Shown: in pieces, positions 53,431-63,406 of the stretch
Layout of the letters: each line of letters begins with the position of its first letter
Position numbering within the stretch: the first letter of the stretch is position 1
Source: Ciceribacter thiooxidans
GTDB lineage: Bacteria; Pseudomonadota; Alphaproteobacteria; Rhizobiales; Rhizobiaceae
Length of the DNA stretch: 64,000 bases
Direction: 5' to 3'
NCBI RefSeq assembly: GCF_014126615.1
Contig: NZ_CP059896.1
Location: forward strand, 3,172,501 to 3,236,500
Made by a program: the position numbers and the translations under genes
Notes under the pieces: generated by a model
What the model was told of the DNA's origin: nothing
The model's database searches: none
Seen by the model: the letters and a program-made list of their open reading frames with translations, nothing else

Positions 53431-54315
53431 TCAGTACTGTACGCGCCGCTCGACAAAGCGGAACTGAATGAAGGTAAGAAAGATGACGATGCCCATCAGG
53501 ATGACTGATTGGGCGGCGGATGACCCCATATTGAGGCCGATGAAACCGTCGTTGAAAACCTTGTAGACGAGGATATTCGTCGCCTGCGCCGGACCTCCCT
53601 TGGTGGTGGCATGGATGACGGCGAAGGTATCGAACATCGTATAGACGATGTTGACGACAACCAGGAAGAACGTGGTGGGCGAGAGCAGCGGAAAAACGAC
53701 GGTAAAGAAGCGCTTCGCCGGCCCGGCCCCATCAATGGCGGCCGCCTCCCGCAGTGACTGAGGAATGGCTTGCAGGCCCGCCAGGAAGAAAAGGAAGTTG
53801 TAGGAGATCTGCTTCCAGCTCGCGGCCATGATGACGAGAATCATCGCGTCCAGGCCGGAAAGCCTGTGATTCCAATTGTAGCCGACCTCCCGCAACATGT
53901 AGGGCGCAATGCCGATGGTCGGATTGAACATGAACCACCACAGGATGCCAGCGACTGCAGGGGCAACCGCGTAGGGCCATACAAGTAGCGTCGTGTAAAC
54001 GTTGCGGCTGCGGATGCAGCTATCGGCAGCGAGTGCGAGGATCAGCGCCAGGACGATCGAGAAAATCGCGACGCCGACAGAAAAAACCAGCGTAACCTGC
54101 AGCGAATTCAGGTAGCTCGGATCGGCAAATAGTGCCGCGTAGTTCTTAAGGCCGACAAAGGCCGTGCTGAGGCCAAACGGATCCTCCCGCAGGAACGACT
54201 GGCGAACGGCCTGGGCGGCCGGCCAGATGAAGAAGATCAACGTAACGGCGAGTTGGGGCAACAGGAGCCCATAGGGCAGTATCTTGTTGCCGAATATCGT
54301 GCGCTTGGTCTGCAT
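53431..54315 (-). CDS. ugpA: sn-Glycerol-3-phosphate ABC transporter permease UgpA
   Basis: A 294-residue MalF-type permease with six transmembrane helices. The EAA loop is [24 protein letters not shown]. The N-terminus [20 protein letters not shown] and [23 protein letters not shown] match UgpA. It is partnered with UgpE and follows ugpB by 99 bases. Confidence 0.9.
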   Translation of the reverse strand: MQTKRTIFGNKILPYGLLLPQLAVTLIFFIWPAAQAVRQSFLREDPFGLSTAFVGLKNYAALFADPSYLNSLQVTLVFSVGVAIFSIVLALILALAADSCIRSRNVYTTLLVWPYAVAPAVAGILWWFMFNPTIGIAPYMLREVGYNWNHRLSGLDAMILVIMAASWKQISYNFLFFLAGLQAIPQSLREAAAIDGAGPAKRFFTVVFPLLSPTTFFLVVVNIVYTMFDTFAVIHATTKGGPAQATNILVYKVFNDGFIGLNMGSSAAQSVILMGIVIFLTFIQFRFVERRVQY

Positions 54316-54414
54316 GGCGGCATCCGACGGATGGGGCTTTCAGGGGCCACGGAGGGCCTGCCGGGTCACCGACCCGGCAGGCCCTCCGACGAGCTCGGAT
54401 TTGCTTCGGGAACT

Positions 54415-55734
54415 TTACTGGTTGGCCGCCGCAAAGTCGCTTATGAGCTTGTTCCCGCGCTCCACCACTGCGTCGAGCGCTCCTTGAGCGTCCTTCTTGC
54501 CGGACAACAGCGCCTCGAACTCCTCATCGATGATCGTTCGAATCTGCACGTAGTTGCCGAAGCGAAGGCCCTTTGAGTTCTCCGTCGGCGGATTCAATGT
54601 CATCTGCTTGATCGCAACGTCGGAACCCGGGTTCTTCTCATAGTAACCCTGCTGCTGACCGAGGTCGTAGGCGGCTTGAGTGATTGGCAGATAACCCGAG
54701 AACTGGTGCCAATTGGCCTGAACCTCCGGCGAGGACAGGTAATGGAAGAAGTCGGCCGCACCCTTGTATTCAGCGTCGTCGTGTCCCTGCAGGACCCAGA
54801 GGGTTGCCCCACCGATGATGGAGTTTTGCGGCGCACCGTCAACGTCAGAATAGTAAGGCAGCATTCCGAAGCCGACTTCAAAATCCTTTGCGTTGTTCAT
54901 GACGGCGGCGCGAGCGGCCGACGAATTCATATACATTGCGCATTCCTGCGCGTAGAATTTCGGCGGAGCGTCATCACCGCCGACAGGGCCGCCATACTGG
55001 AAGACGCCTTCGTCCTGCCATTTCTTCAAATTCGACCAGTGCTTGACCTGGACCGGGCCGTTGACGGTAAGCTTGGGATCGATACCGCCGAAACCGTTCT
55101 CCAGCGTGCCGATCGGTTGATTGTGCCAAGCGGAAAAGTTCTCGAGCTGTACCCAGGAAATCCAGCCCGACGTAAAGCCGCACTTGGCAGCGCCCGATTC
55201 CATGATCTTCTTGGAATAGGCTTCCACATCCTGCCAAGTCTTCGGCGGCGTTTCAGGGTCGAGCCCCGCCTTCTTGAAGACGTTCTTGTTGTAATAGAGA
55301 ATCGGTGTCGATGAATTGAACGGCATCGAAAGCATATTGCCGTCCGTGTCCGTGTAATAGCCGACGACGGCCGAGAGAAAGCCCTTCGGATCGAATTCGG
55401 TTCCGGTATCCGCCATCAACTTGTAGACGGGGTAGACGGCGCCCTTGGCGGCCATCATCGTGCCCGTGCCGACTTCGAACACCTGGACGATGTCCGGCTG
55501 TTGCTTGGCACGGAAAGCGGCGATCGCCGCCGTCATGGTTTCGGTGTAGTTGCCCTTGTAGGTCGGCACGACCTCATACGCGTCCTGCGATTTGTTGTAG
55601 TTGGCAACGATCTCTTCGAGTTTCTTGCCGAGTTCACCGCTCATGGCGTGCCACCAGGTGATCTGGGTCTTGGCAAAGGATGTAGAGGCCGACAGGCTAA
55701 GTGCCAGCGCGGCAAAAGCAACTTTCTTTATCAT
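54415..55734 (-). CDS. ugpB: sn-Glycerol-3-phosphate-binding periplasmic protein
   Basis: A 439-residue solute-binding protein. A signal peptide (MIKKVAFAALALSLSASTSFA) is followed by QITWWHAMSGELGKKLEEIV, YKGNYTETMTAAIAAFRAK and the UgpB pattern with ISWVQLENFSAWHNQPIGT. It binds G3P in the periplasm for UgpAE. It is the first gene of the operon, behind a tandem Pho box, so expression should rise on phosphate starvation as known in Sinorhizobium. Confidence 0.93.
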   Translation of the reverse strand: MIKKVAFAALALSLSASTSFAKTQITWWHAMSGELGKKLEEIVANYNKSQDAYEVVPTYKGNYTETMTAAIAAFRAKQQPDIVQVFEVGTGTMMAAKGAVYPVYKLMADTGTEFDPKGFLSAVVGYYTDTDGNMLSMPFNSSTPILYYNKNVFKKAGLDPETPPKTWQDVEAYSKKIMESGAAKCGFTSGWISWVQLENFSAWHNQPIGTLENGFGGIDPKLTVNGPVQVKHWSNLKKWQDEGVFQYGGPVGGDDAPPKFYAQECAMYMNSSAARAAVMNNAKDFEVGFGMLPYYSDVDGAPQNSIIGGATLWVLQGHDDAEYKGAADFFHYLSSPEVQANWHQFSGYLPITQAAYDLGQQQGYYEKNPGSDVAIKQMTLNPPTENSKGLRFGNYVQIRTIIDEEFEALLSGKKDAQGALDAVVERGNKLISDFAAANQ

Positions 55735-55867
55735 GGGTTCCTCTCCTCCTCAGAAGAGTTGAGACTTTAGAGACATCGAATAGGCCGTCAAGGCAGAAAT
55801 TTTCGCTTCGACGTTCGTTCGGCGATCGGAGTGTTTCGGTTCGCTTTCGCTTCTCTAATGAGGTGGG

Positions 55868-55907
55868 ATGAACGGTAAGTGACGGTTCGATGACGGCGAA
55901 GTGACCG
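55868..55907 (-). promoter_or_regulatory. Tandem PhoB box upstream of ugpB
   Basis: On the minus strand four seven-base half-sites follow each other with exact four-base spacers: CGGTCAC, CCGTCAT, CCGTCAC and CGTTCAT. The rhizobial Pho box is two CTGTCAT units with a four-base spacer, so this is effectively two boxes in series. It lies ~134 bases before ugpB. More GTCAC elements continue toward 55940. Confidence 0.85.
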
Positions 55908-55953
55908 TTCAACAACACTTTTGTGACAGTTCCGTCACTTCCGCGTAGCGTGT

Positions 55954-56337
55954 CTAGAACGCATTTTGAAAGTGCCTCGGCAGCCGCCAAGGCAAAACGG
56001 CAATGATGTCATAGCGGCAGGAGAGGCTGGAAAAATCCGGTTGCCGCGAGAGCCAGACGTCGCTCGCCGCGTGAATGCGCTTCTGGGTGTGAAAGCTTAC
56101 GGCGTCGACCGCGCTACGTTCCAGTCGCCGGGCCTTGACCTCCACGAACACGGCAAGCGTGCCCCTACGTGCGATGATGTCGATCTCTCCGGCGCGGGTG
56201 CGGTAGCGCAGGGCGACAATGCGGTACCCTTTCAGAAGGAGAAAAAGCGCGGCAACGTACTCGGACAAACGCCCGCGTCGTTCTGCCCTGAGGCGCCGGC
56301 CGTCGGGTTTTCTCTCCTGCGGCCGGCCGTTGCTCAT
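55954..56337 (-). CDS. YraN/UPF0102 family endonuclease-like protein
   Basis: A 127-residue protein with an Holliday-resolvase-like nuclease fold. The core is AEYVAALFLLLKGYRIVALRYRTRAGEIDIIARRG then VFVEVKAR, giving the E...GEID...VEVK catalytic pattern. Its role is not established. The start overlaps the rsmI stop (ATGA), a common gene pair. Confidence 0.9.
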   Translation of the reverse strand: MSNGRPQERKPDGRRLRAERRGRLSEYVAALFLLLKGYRIVALRYRTRAGEIDIIARRGTLAVFVEVKARRLERSAVDAVSFHTQKRIHAASDVWLSRQPDFSSLSCRYDIIAVLPWRLPRHFQNAF

Positions 56338-57245
56338 CCCTCGTCCTTGAGTTCGAGGATTCGCTGGTAGAGATCTTTGCGGGGCAGACCCGTCTGCCTT
56401 GCCGCCTCGGTTGCGACCTTGCCGGCGGGGAGGTCGGCAGCAAGGCGCTTCAGGAGCGTGTCGACGTCGTCCTGGGCCGGCGCCTCGGGGGGAGCAGGCG
56501 GACCGATCACCAGCACGATTTCGCCCTTCACAGCGCGATCATCGTAGTGATCCGCGAGCTCGGCAAGGGTACCTCGCCGGAATTCCTCGAAGGTCTTGGT
56601 CAGTTCGCGGCACACGCAAGCTTGCCTGCCGACACCGAGCACATCCGCAGCGGCGGCCAGCGTGTCGCCGATGCGATGTGGCGACTCGAAGAACAAAAGA
56701 GTGCCGGGAACCTCCCGCACCTCCTCCAGCCGATCCCGTCGCGCCTTGTCCTTCGTGGGCAGAAACCCTGCGAAAAAGAAGGCGTCGTTCGGCAGGCCGG
56801 AGCCGACGAGGGCCGCGAGCGGCGCCGAAGGTCCGGGGATCGGCACCACGCGGCAGCCAGCATCGATCGCTATGCGTCCCAGACGATAGCCCGGATCGGA
56901 GACCAGCGGCGTGCCGGCATCGGAGACCAGCGCCACGGATTTTCCTTCCGCCAAGGCGGCGAGCAATTTCGGGCCCGCCACCTCTGCATTGTGTTCATGG
57001 TAGGCGGTCGGCCGGTTGTGGATACCGTAGCGATCCAGCAGAACGCGGGTCACGCGCGTATCCTCGCAGGCGAGCACGTCAGCCCCGGCAAGCACCTCAA
57101 GCGCCCGCAGCGTAATGTCGCCGAGGTTGCCGATCGGCGTCGCGACGAGATAGAGCGCAGGCTCGAGCGGCCGGGCGGAGATCACGGCATCATAGAGGCG
57201 ATAGGTCTTCGGGGAAGCCGCGGCGTCCTTCCGGATGTCTGTCAC
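56334..57245 (-). CDS. rsmI: 16S rRNA 2'-O-methyltransferase RsmI
   Basis: About 303 residues. LYLVATPIGNLGDITLRALEVL and ACEDTRVTRVLLDRYGI open the family pattern; DAGTPLVSDPGYRL and IPGPSAPLAALVGSGLPNDAF complete the SAM site. It methylates C1402 of 16S rRNA. The GTG at 57245 is preceded by AAAGGA and fits well; the in-frame start at 57383 or 57290 would add residues without family support. Confidence 0.93.
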   Translation of the reverse strand: MTDIRKDAAASPKTYRLYDAVISARPLEPALYLVATPIGNLGDITLRALEVLAGADVLACEDTRVTRVLLDRYGIHNRPTAYHEHNAEVAGPKLLAALAEGKSVALVSDAGTPLVSDPGYRLGRIAIDAGCRVVPIPGPSAPLAALVGSGLPNDAFFFAGFLPTKDKARRDRLEEVREVPGTLLFFESPHRIGDTLAAAADVLGVGRQACVCRELTKTFEEFRRGTLAELADHYDDRAVKGEIVLVIGPPAPPEAPAQDDVDTLLKRLAADLPAGKVATEAARQTGLPRKDLYQRILELKDEG

Positions 57246-57467
57246 GATGGGCGTCCTTTCAGGGATGACAGGGCCTTTATGGTTCAGCATCGACCTTTGA
57301 ACAAGATACAATGCCCATTCGCTCTGCCCGCGCGTGATGGCTCTTGCAATCGACCGCCTTTTGCTGCCATTTTGCGCGTCCACATTCTCCCGCCGACGAA
57401 CAGCGCGGCGTCATATTGCGGCCATCCCAGCTCCCCGGATGGCGACAGGTCGAAAGCGGTAAAGTCC

Positions 57468-58586
57468 ATGCGTATCACTCTTGAACGGTCCAACCTTCTC
57501 AAATCGCTGAACCATGTTCACCGCGTGGTCGAACGTCGCAACACGATCCCGATCCTGTCGAACGTGTTGCTGCGTGCGGAAGGCGCCAGCCTCGACATGA
57601 AAGCGACCGACCTGGACCTCGAGATCACCGAGGCGACGCCCGCCATGGTCGAGCAGGCCGGCGCAACGACCGTACCAGCCCACCTTCTTTACGAGATCGT
57701 CCGCAAGCTGCCGGACGGCGCCGAAGTCCTGCTGGCAACGACGCCGGACGGCGTCTCGATGACGGTCGCCTCCGGCCGTTCCAAGTTTTCGCTGCAGTGC
57801 CTGCCGGAGTCCGATTTCCCCGATCTCACCGCCGGCACCTTCACCCATGCCTTCAAGCTGAAGGCCTCCGATCTCAAGATGTTGATTGATCGCACCCAAT
57901 TTGCGATCTCGACGGAGGAGACTCGATACTACCTGAACGGCATCTTCCTGCACACGATCGAGAGTGCAGGTGCGTTGAAGCTTCGCGCCGTTGCGACTGA
58001 CGGGCACCGGCTGGCTCGCGCCGATGTCGAGGCCCCGTCCGGTTCGGAGGGAATGCCGGGGATCATCATCCCGCGCAAGACGGTCGGCGAACTGCAGAAG
58101 CTGGTCGACAATCCGGATCTTGTCGTTACCATCGAAGTGTCGGACGCGAAAATCCGCTTCACCATCGGCTCCATTGTCATGACCTCGAAGCTGATCGACG
58201 GCACCTTCCCGGACTATCAGAGAGTCATTCCGACAGCGAACGACAAGGAAATGCGTGTCGATTGCCAAACCTTCGCCCAGGCAGTCGACCGCGTGTCGAC
58301 CATTTCGTCCGAACGTGGGCGTGCCGTGAAACTAGCGCTCTCCGACGGTCATCTGATGCTGACCGTCAACAATCCCGACTCCGGCAGCGCGACGGAAGAG
58401 GTGGCCGTCGGCTACGAGAACGATTCGATGGAAATCGGCTTCAATGCCAAGTACCTGCTGGACATTACCGCACAGCTTTCCGGTGACGATGCGATCTTCA
58501 TGCTCGCGGATGCCGGCTCGCCGACTCTCATTCGCGACACTGCCGGCGACGACGCGCTCTACGTGCTGATGCCGATGCGGGTGTGA
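57468..58586 (+). CDS. dnaN: DNA polymerase III beta subunit (sliding clamp)
   Basis: A 372-residue clamp of three similar domains. The start MRITLERSNLLKSLNHVHRV, ATDGHRLARADVE in the middle, and the C-terminal DDALYVLMPMRV (the closing PMR) are diagnostic. It is far from dnaA here, 47 kb away, as usual in Rhizobiaceae. Frame is open far upstream, but only this start fits the clamp. Confidence 0.96.
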   Translation: MRITLERSNLLKSLNHVHRVVERRNTIPILSNVLLRAEGASLDMKATDLDLEITEATPAMVEQAGATTVPAHLLYEIVRKLPDGAEVLLATTPDGVSMTVASGRSKFSLQCLPESDFPDLTAGTFTHAFKLKASDLKMLIDRTQFAISTEETRYYLNGIFLHTIESAGALKLRAVATDGHRLARADVEAPSGSEGMPGIIIPRKTVGELQKLVDNPDLVVTIEVSDAKIRFTIGSIVMTSKLIDGTFPDYQRVIPTANDKEMRVDCQTFAQAVDRVSTISSERGRAVKLALSDGHLMLTVNNPDSGSATEEVAVGYENDSMEIGFNAKYLLDITAQLSGDDAIFMLADAGSPTLIRDTAGDDALYVLMPMRV

Positions 58587-58725
58587 CGGAGCGGCTCGAT
58601 CGATTCCATTGGATTTCTGCTCTATGTGCGCCATTTAGCCTTGTTTTTGCGACAAAGCGGCGCAACATAGCCCGAGTGTGGCCGCTGCGGTTCTTGCATA
58701 ATCGGTCTCTGGTGAGGGTTAAGAC

Positions 58726-59319
58726 ATGGTACGACGTCTGAAGGAACGGTTCGAAAAGAAGTTCGACGAGGAGATCCGGTTCTTCAAGGGCATGATGCAA
58801 GGGCCGAAGCTGGTCGGCGCGATCGTCCCGACCTCCTCGATCACTGCAAAGAAGATGGCGAGCATCATCAATCCGAATTCCGGGTTGCCGGTCCTGGAAC
58901 TCGGTCCCGGTACGGGGGTCATCACCAAGGCGATCCTCGCCCGTGGCGTACCGGCGGAAAAGCTGGTCTCCGTCGAATACTCCGAAGACTTTTGCAGTCA
59001 TCTCACGATGACCTATCCGGGCGTGAACTTCATCCACGGCGATGCCTTCGATCTCGACCGCACACTCGGCGCGCTCGCGGGCCAGAAGTTCGATTCCGTC
59101 ATCTCCGCCGTTCCGCTCTTGAACTTTCCAATGCAGGACCGGATCCGGCTGCTGGAGAGCCTCCTCGACCGCCTGCCGCCCGGCCGTCCGGTTGTGCAGA
59201 TCTCTTACGGCCCGGTGTCGCCCATTATTGCGAAGCCTCATAGCTACCATATCCAGCACTTCGATTTCGTGGTCCGCAATATTCCGCCGGCACAACTCTG
59301 GATCTATCGCCGGGCCTAA
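58726..59319 (+). CDS. pmtA: Phosphatidylethanolamine N-methyltransferase
   Basis: A 197-residue soluble SAM methyltransferase of the Rhodobacter/Sinorhizobium PmtA type. FDEEIRFFKGMMQGPKLVGA and PTSSITAKKMAS precede the SAM motif VLELGPGTGVITKAIL. It makes phosphatidylcholine by three methylations of PE at the inner membrane. PC is a hallmark lipid of rhizobia and needed for symbiosis. Confidence 0.93.
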   Translation: MVRRLKERFEKKFDEEIRFFKGMMQGPKLVGAIVPTSSITAKKMASIINPNSGLPVLELGPGTGVITKAILARGVPAEKLVSVEYSEDFCSHLTMTYPGVNFIHGDAFDLDRTLGALAGQKFDSVISAVPLLNFPMQDRIRLLESLLDRLPPGRPVVQISYGPVSPIIAKPHSYHIQHFDFVVRNIPPAQLWIYRRA

Positions 59320-59325
59320 CCGGCG

Positions 59326-59916
59326 ATGTTCGCGCTTTACATCACCCATCCGCAGGTCCGGATCGATCCCGACATACCCGTTCCGCAATGGGGACTTTCC
59401 AACGTTGGCGTGAATCGAGCTCGAGCCGCTTCCGCCTTGCCGTGGGTACGCCGACTCAGGCGCATCGTCTCAAGTGCCGAAATCAAGGCCATGGAGACAG
59501 CGGCGATTCTCGCTGAGGCGGCGGGTATCGACTACGAGACCGTCGACGCCATGCATGAGAACGACCGGTCCGCGACAGGATTCCTCTCGCCGTCAGAATT
59601 TGAGAAGGCGGCCGACTGGTTCTTCGCCCATCCTGCCGAGAGCTTCAGGGGATGGGAAAAGGCGATCGACGCCCAACGACGGATCGTCCGCGCCGTGGAA
59701 GCCGTCCTCGCCGGCCATGATCCCGCAAAACCCATCGCCTTTGTTGGCCACGGCGGCGTCGGAACTCTCTTGGGATGCCGTCTTGCCGGCGTTCGCATTT
59801 CCCGCAGCAAGGACCAACCCGGAGGCGGCGGCAATCTGTTCGCCTTCTCCCTTGCAGATCGCCGCGTCACGTGCGACTGGACGCCAATGGAAACTTGGCC
59901 GGGAGTGAACCCTTGA
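59326..59916 (+). CDS. Histidine phosphatase family protein
   Basis: A 196-residue phosphoglycerate-mutase-like fold. The usual N-terminal RHG motif is changed: [16 protein letters not shown] has THP in the place of RHG, so the nucleophile His is present but the following residues are not typical. [19 protein letters not shown] and [14 protein letters not shown] supply the second conserved region. It starts seven bases after pmtA and overlaps pyrF. Confidence 0.78.
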   Translation: MFALYITHPQVRIDPDIPVPQWGLSNVGVNRARAASALPWVRRLRRIVSSAEIKAMETAAILAEAAGIDYETVDAMHENDRSATGFLSPSEFEKAADWFFAHPAESFRGWEKAIDAQRRIVRAVEAVLAGHDPAKPIAFVGHGGVGTLLGCRLAGVRISRSKDQPGGGGNLFAFSLADRRVTCDWTPMETWPGVNP

Positions 59917-60605
59917 CCGCACGGGAACGCCTTATCGTCGGGCTCGACGTACCGACACTGCGTGAAGCCGAAACGATCGTCGACACGCTTTCGGACGACA
60001 TTCTCTTCTACAAGATCGGTTACCAGCTGGCCTTCGCCGGCGGACTCGAGTTCGCCCGCGACCTCGCCGCATCGGGCAAGAAGATCTTTCTCGACATGAA
60101 GCTGCTCGACATCGACAACACGGTCGCTTCGGGCGTCGAGAACATTGCGAAGATGGGGATGTCGATGCTGACGCTCCACGCCTATCCGAAGGCGATGCGT
60201 GCGGCGGTCGAGGCCGCCAAAGGCTCCGGCCTCTGCCTGCTCGGAGTGACCGTGCTGACGTCCATGGACGAAGGCGATCTCATCGAGGCGGGCTACGAAT
60301 ACGATCCGCACACGCTCGTCCTTCGCAGGGCCGAGCAGGCACGTGCAGCGGGCATGGGCGGCATTGTCTGCTCGGCCGAGGAAGCGGCGGCAGTTCGCAA
60401 GATCATCGGTCCCGACATGGCGCTCGTCACACCGGGCATCCGTCCGGCCGGTGCCGAAAAAGGTGACCAGAAGCGGGTCATGACACCCTCCGCCGCGCTC
60501 AAGGCGGGCTCCAGCCACCTCGTCGTCGCCCGTCCGATCGTCAAGGCGCCGGATCCGAAGGAGGCGGCACGCGCCATCCTCGCCGAGATGGCCGAGGTCC
60601 TCTGA
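59913..60605 (+). CDS. pyrF: Orotidine 5'-phosphate decarboxylase
   Basis: A 230-residue TIM barrel. The active-site D-K-D pattern is in [20 protein letters not shown], and the phosphate-binding end is [22 protein letters not shown]. It makes UMP from OMP. The likely start is TTG at 59913, giving [12 protein letters not shown], as in relatives; it overlaps the phosphatase stop (TTGA), so the pair is coupled. Confidence 0.95.
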   Translation: MTARERLIVGLDVPTLREAETIVDTLSDDILFYKIGYQLAFAGGLEFARDLAASGKKIFLDMKLLDIDNTVASGVENIAKMGMSMLTLHAYPKAMRAAVEAAKGSGLCLLGVTVLTSMDEGDLIEAGYEYDPHTLVLRRAEQARAAGMGGIVCSAEEAAAVRKIIGPDMALVTPGIRPAGAEKGDQKRVMTPSAALKAGSSHLVVARPIVKAPDPKEAARAILAEMAEVL

Positions 60606-60628
60606 CCTCGGCATCAATTCGGACGCCG

Positions 60629-61702
60629 CTATTTTCGCTCGGTGTCGAGCACCATGGGGGATATGGCGCCTTCGAAGCGGTTTCCGGCGAGAACGTTATC
60701 GATCGCCCGATCACGTGGATCGAGGCTGCTGCCGAAGGGATATCTCGGGTCGATTTTGCAGTACCATTTCCCCACATCGCGGTGATTGAGCCAGATCGCG
60801 GGATAGGCAACGATGCTCGAACGGTACACGAAGCGATTGTCGACGATCTGATTGGACCTGGGCTCCTGATGGCGAATGGTTCCCCCTTCGCCGCAGTTGC
60901 GATAGACGAAAATACCGCCTTTCTCGGCGTTCTTGAACTCATTTCCGGAGATGACGTTTCGCGCTGAACCATCGACCGCGATCACTTCACGGTCGGCTTT
61001 GACGGAGAAGCGATTGTCGGCAATGACGTTTTCGGCCGATTCCGCATCCAGATAGATGACGGTCTTCGCCGATTTTCCGCGTATGGTGGAGTTCGTCAGC
61101 GATGACTTCGTTACCCCCGGGCCGAAATAAAGGGGGATCGTGCCGACTGCCTCAATCGAAACGTTCTTCAGGTCAATGCCGGAGGGGGCGTTTCGCTGCG
61201 CATTCGTGGTGTGGTCCCGATTGAGTGACGATTTTCGAACTTCCTCGGCTTCCCCGTTAGCACCGAGACCCGTCAGGCGTATGTTTCCGATGATCTTGCA
61301 GTTTGTGATCCGGATGTTTCGCGGGACGCTCCAGCCGGAACTACCGGGCAATTTTTGAGATCTTACGAGAACGGTCGGCGCGCTTACGCCGTATTTCATT
61401 TTGGCACTGCCGAGTGTCGCACCGCGACAATCGAGGCTGACACCCGACGCTGCCTCACCGGCAAACACCAGTTTCCGGGTAATCACGTCTTTCGGCCTCA
61501 GTTGAAGATCGCAATCCACCGTGATCCGATCATCCTTGCCGTGGGGCGCGCTTCTCAGCTTTTCGTAGAAGGTCGCATCGCACATCTTCGCCTGCGCGTC
61601 GGACGACCATCCCAAGCTGAAAATCACCGTTGTGGCCGAAATCACAATGAGAGCAGGAAAGGCCGTGCGACCGGACGCTCCCAACCGGGACCATGGCTTC
61701 AA
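60629..61702 (-). CDS. Right-handed parallel beta-helix repeat protein, secreted
   Basis: A 357-residue exported protein. A hydrophobic signal (FPALIVISATTVIFSLGWSSDAQA) is followed by CDATFYEKL and repeated turns of the beta-helix, each with an Asn-rich turn (NIRITNCKIIGNIRL, NVIADNRFSVKAD, NVISGNEFKNAEKGGIFV, NQIVDNRFVYRSS). Such folds occur in polysaccharide lyases, epimerases and adhesins. No catalytic residue set can be assigned. Convergent with pyrF. Confidence 0.78.
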   Translation of the reverse strand: MKPWSRLGASGRTAFPALIVISATTVIFSLGWSSDAQAKMCDATFYEKLRSAPHGKDDRITVDCDLQLRPKDVITRKLVFAGEAASGVSLDCRGATLGSAKMKYGVSAPTVLVRSQKLPGSSGWSVPRNIRITNCKIIGNIRLTGLGANGEAEEVRKSSLNRDHTTNAQRNAPSGIDLKNVSIEAVGTIPLYFGPGVTKSSLTNSTIRGKSAKTVIYLDAESAENVIADNRFSVKADREVIAVDGSARNVISGNEFKNAEKGGIFVYRNCGEGGTIRHQEPRSNQIVDNRFVYRSSIVAYPAIWLNHRDVGKWYCKIDPRYPFGSSLDPRDRAIDNVLAGNRFEGAISPMVLDTERK

Positions 61703-61833
61703 TGTCGTCTCCCTCTGCGGATGTGATCTGATTCAGAAACATACGGGCCCGCACCTTAGCCCGAAATGAACAAACTTGACCCTTCCGGCGAATTCACTCA
61801 AAACCGCCTGGACAGACCAGACAGGAGGACAGG

Positions 61834-62121
61834 ATGGCCAAAGGTTACTGGATTGCCCGCGTCGATATCCGCGATCCGGAGCGTTACAAGGACTATGTCG
61901 CCGCGGCGAAACTGGCCTTCGAGAAGTACGGCGCCACGTTCCTTGCCCGCGGCGGCGCGTTCACCGAGCTCGAGGGGAAGGCCCGCGCACGCAACGTGGT
62001 CATCGAATTCCCCTCCCATCAGGCTGCCGTCGACTGCTACAATTCACCGGAATACCAGATCGCGGCAAAGATCCGCCAGGAAGTCGCGGATGCCGAGATG
62101 GTTGTCGTGGAAGGCGTCTGA
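61834..62121 (+). CDS. DUF1330 family protein
   Basis: A 95-residue ferredoxin-like dimeric protein. KGYWIARVDIRDPERYKDYV and FLARGGAFTELEGKARARNVVIEF are the family pattern, ending in EYQIAAKIRQEVADAEMVVVEG. Function unknown. Preceded by GGAGGAC. The 62,122-62,234 gap separates it from the next gene. Confidence 0.87.
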   Translation: MAKGYWIARVDIRDPERYKDYVAAAKLAFEKYGATFLARGGAFTELEGKARARNVVIEFPSHQAAVDCYNSPEYQIAAKIRQEVADAEMVVVEGV

Positions 62122-62234
62122 AGCACCGATCCACACGGCCCTCTGCGGCGCGATGGCACTTCACGTCGCGAGATGATTCGTCTAATAGACAGCTTCAAGC
62201 CAAACTGCCCACTTCTCTCCGAGGGAGCCTGCCA

Positions 62235-63215
62235 ATGACCCTGTCCAATCTTCCGCCGCTCGTAACCGTGTTTGGTGGATCGGGTTTTGTCGGCCGGCAC
62301 ATCGTGCGCGCACTCGCCCGCCGCGGTTACCGCATCCGTGTCGCGGTCCGCAGACCGGATCTCGCAGGCTTCCTGCTGCCGCTCGGCAATGTCGGTCAGA
62401 TCTCGCTCGTCCAGGCAAACCTGCGCTACCGCGCTTCGGTCGACAAGGCGGCCGAGGGCGCTGACCATATCGTCAACTCCGTGGGCATCCTTTTCGAGAG
62501 CGGACGCAACCGCTTCGACTCCGTCCAGGACTTCGGCGCCCGCGCCGTGGCGGAAGCTGCCCGCAATGCCGGCGCGAGCCTCACCCATGTTTCGGCGATC
62601 GGCGCCGACCTGAACTCGGAATCGCAGTATGCCGTCACCAAAGGCAAGGCGGAGGCCGCGATCCTCTCGATCAAGCCCGACGCCGTGATCATGCGGCCGT
62701 CGATCATCTTCGGACCCGAGGACAGTTTCTTCAACAAGTTCGCCGCCATGGCCCGCAAAGCACCGCTCCTGCCGCTGATCGGCGGCGGCAAGACGAGGTT
62801 CCAGCCGGTGCATGTCGGCGATGTCGCAGAGGCAGTTGCGCGCTCCGTCGATGGCAAGCTCAGCCGAGGCACGATCTACGAACTCGGCGGACGCGAGGTC
62901 CTATCCTTCCGCGAATGCATGGAGGTCATGCTTGCGACGGTCGAACGCCGCCGCGGTTTCCTCAGCCTACCGTTCGGTGTTGCTTCCTTCCTCGCCGGCA
63001 TCCTGTCGCTCGTGCCGTTCATCAAGCCGCCGCTCACCGGCGACCAGGTGAAGCTTCTGAAGAAGGACAACGTCGTTTCTGACACGGCAAAGGCGGAAGG
63101 CCGCACGCTGGAAGGCACGGGGATCACTCCCGTAACGCTGGAATCGATCCTTCCCTCCTACCTCGTACAGTACCGCCCGCACGGGCAGTTCACCGGGGCT
63201 GGCAAGGAAGCGTGA
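62235..63215 (+). CDS. NDUFA9-like complex I assembly/NAD-dependent epimerase family protein
   Basis: A 326-residue atypical short-chain dehydrogenase. The NAD-binding TVFGGSGFVGRHIVRALARRG is followed by HVSAIGADLNSESQYAVTKGKAEAA (the YxxxK-type lysine) and RPSIIFGPEDSFFNKFAAMAR, the pattern of NDUFA9/complex I 39-kDa relatives. A short hydrophobic stretch (VASFLAGILSLVPFI) lies near residue 255. In alphaproteobacteria such proteins are tied to respiratory complex or quinone function. Confidence 0.87.
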   Translation: MTLSNLPPLVTVFGGSGFVGRHIVRALARRGYRIRVAVRRPDLAGFLLPLGNVGQISLVQANLRYRASVDKAAEGADHIVNSVGILFESGRNRFDSVQDFGARAVAEAARNAGASLTHVSAIGADLNSESQYAVTKGKAEAAILSIKPDAVIMRPSIIFGPEDSFFNKFAAMARKAPLLPLIGGGKTRFQPVHVGDVAEAVARSVDGKLSRGTIYELGGREVLSFRECMEVMLATVERRRGFLSLPFGVASFLAGILSLVPFIKPPLTGDQVKLLKKDNVVSDTAKAEGRTLEGTGITPVTLESILPSYLVQYRPHGQFTGAGKEA

Positions 63216-63406
63216 CGCTGCTCCACGACGTGTCCGCCGCTGCTGCGTTGCACAAATGACGCAGTGGCAAATTACCTCTGTTAACCGACGGTTCAGCAAG
63301 ATCTTCTATTGAAGAAACGGCTGGCAATGCGTAGATCGTCCACCGCGTTCGGGCACTTCGCCATTGCGTTGACGGGACGCATACCATCATTCCGAGAGGC
63401 AGATTT

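Noticed and set aside
56547..58586. 679-residue frame ending in dnaN
   Set aside because: The upstream part is antisense to rsmI; the clamp starts at 57468.
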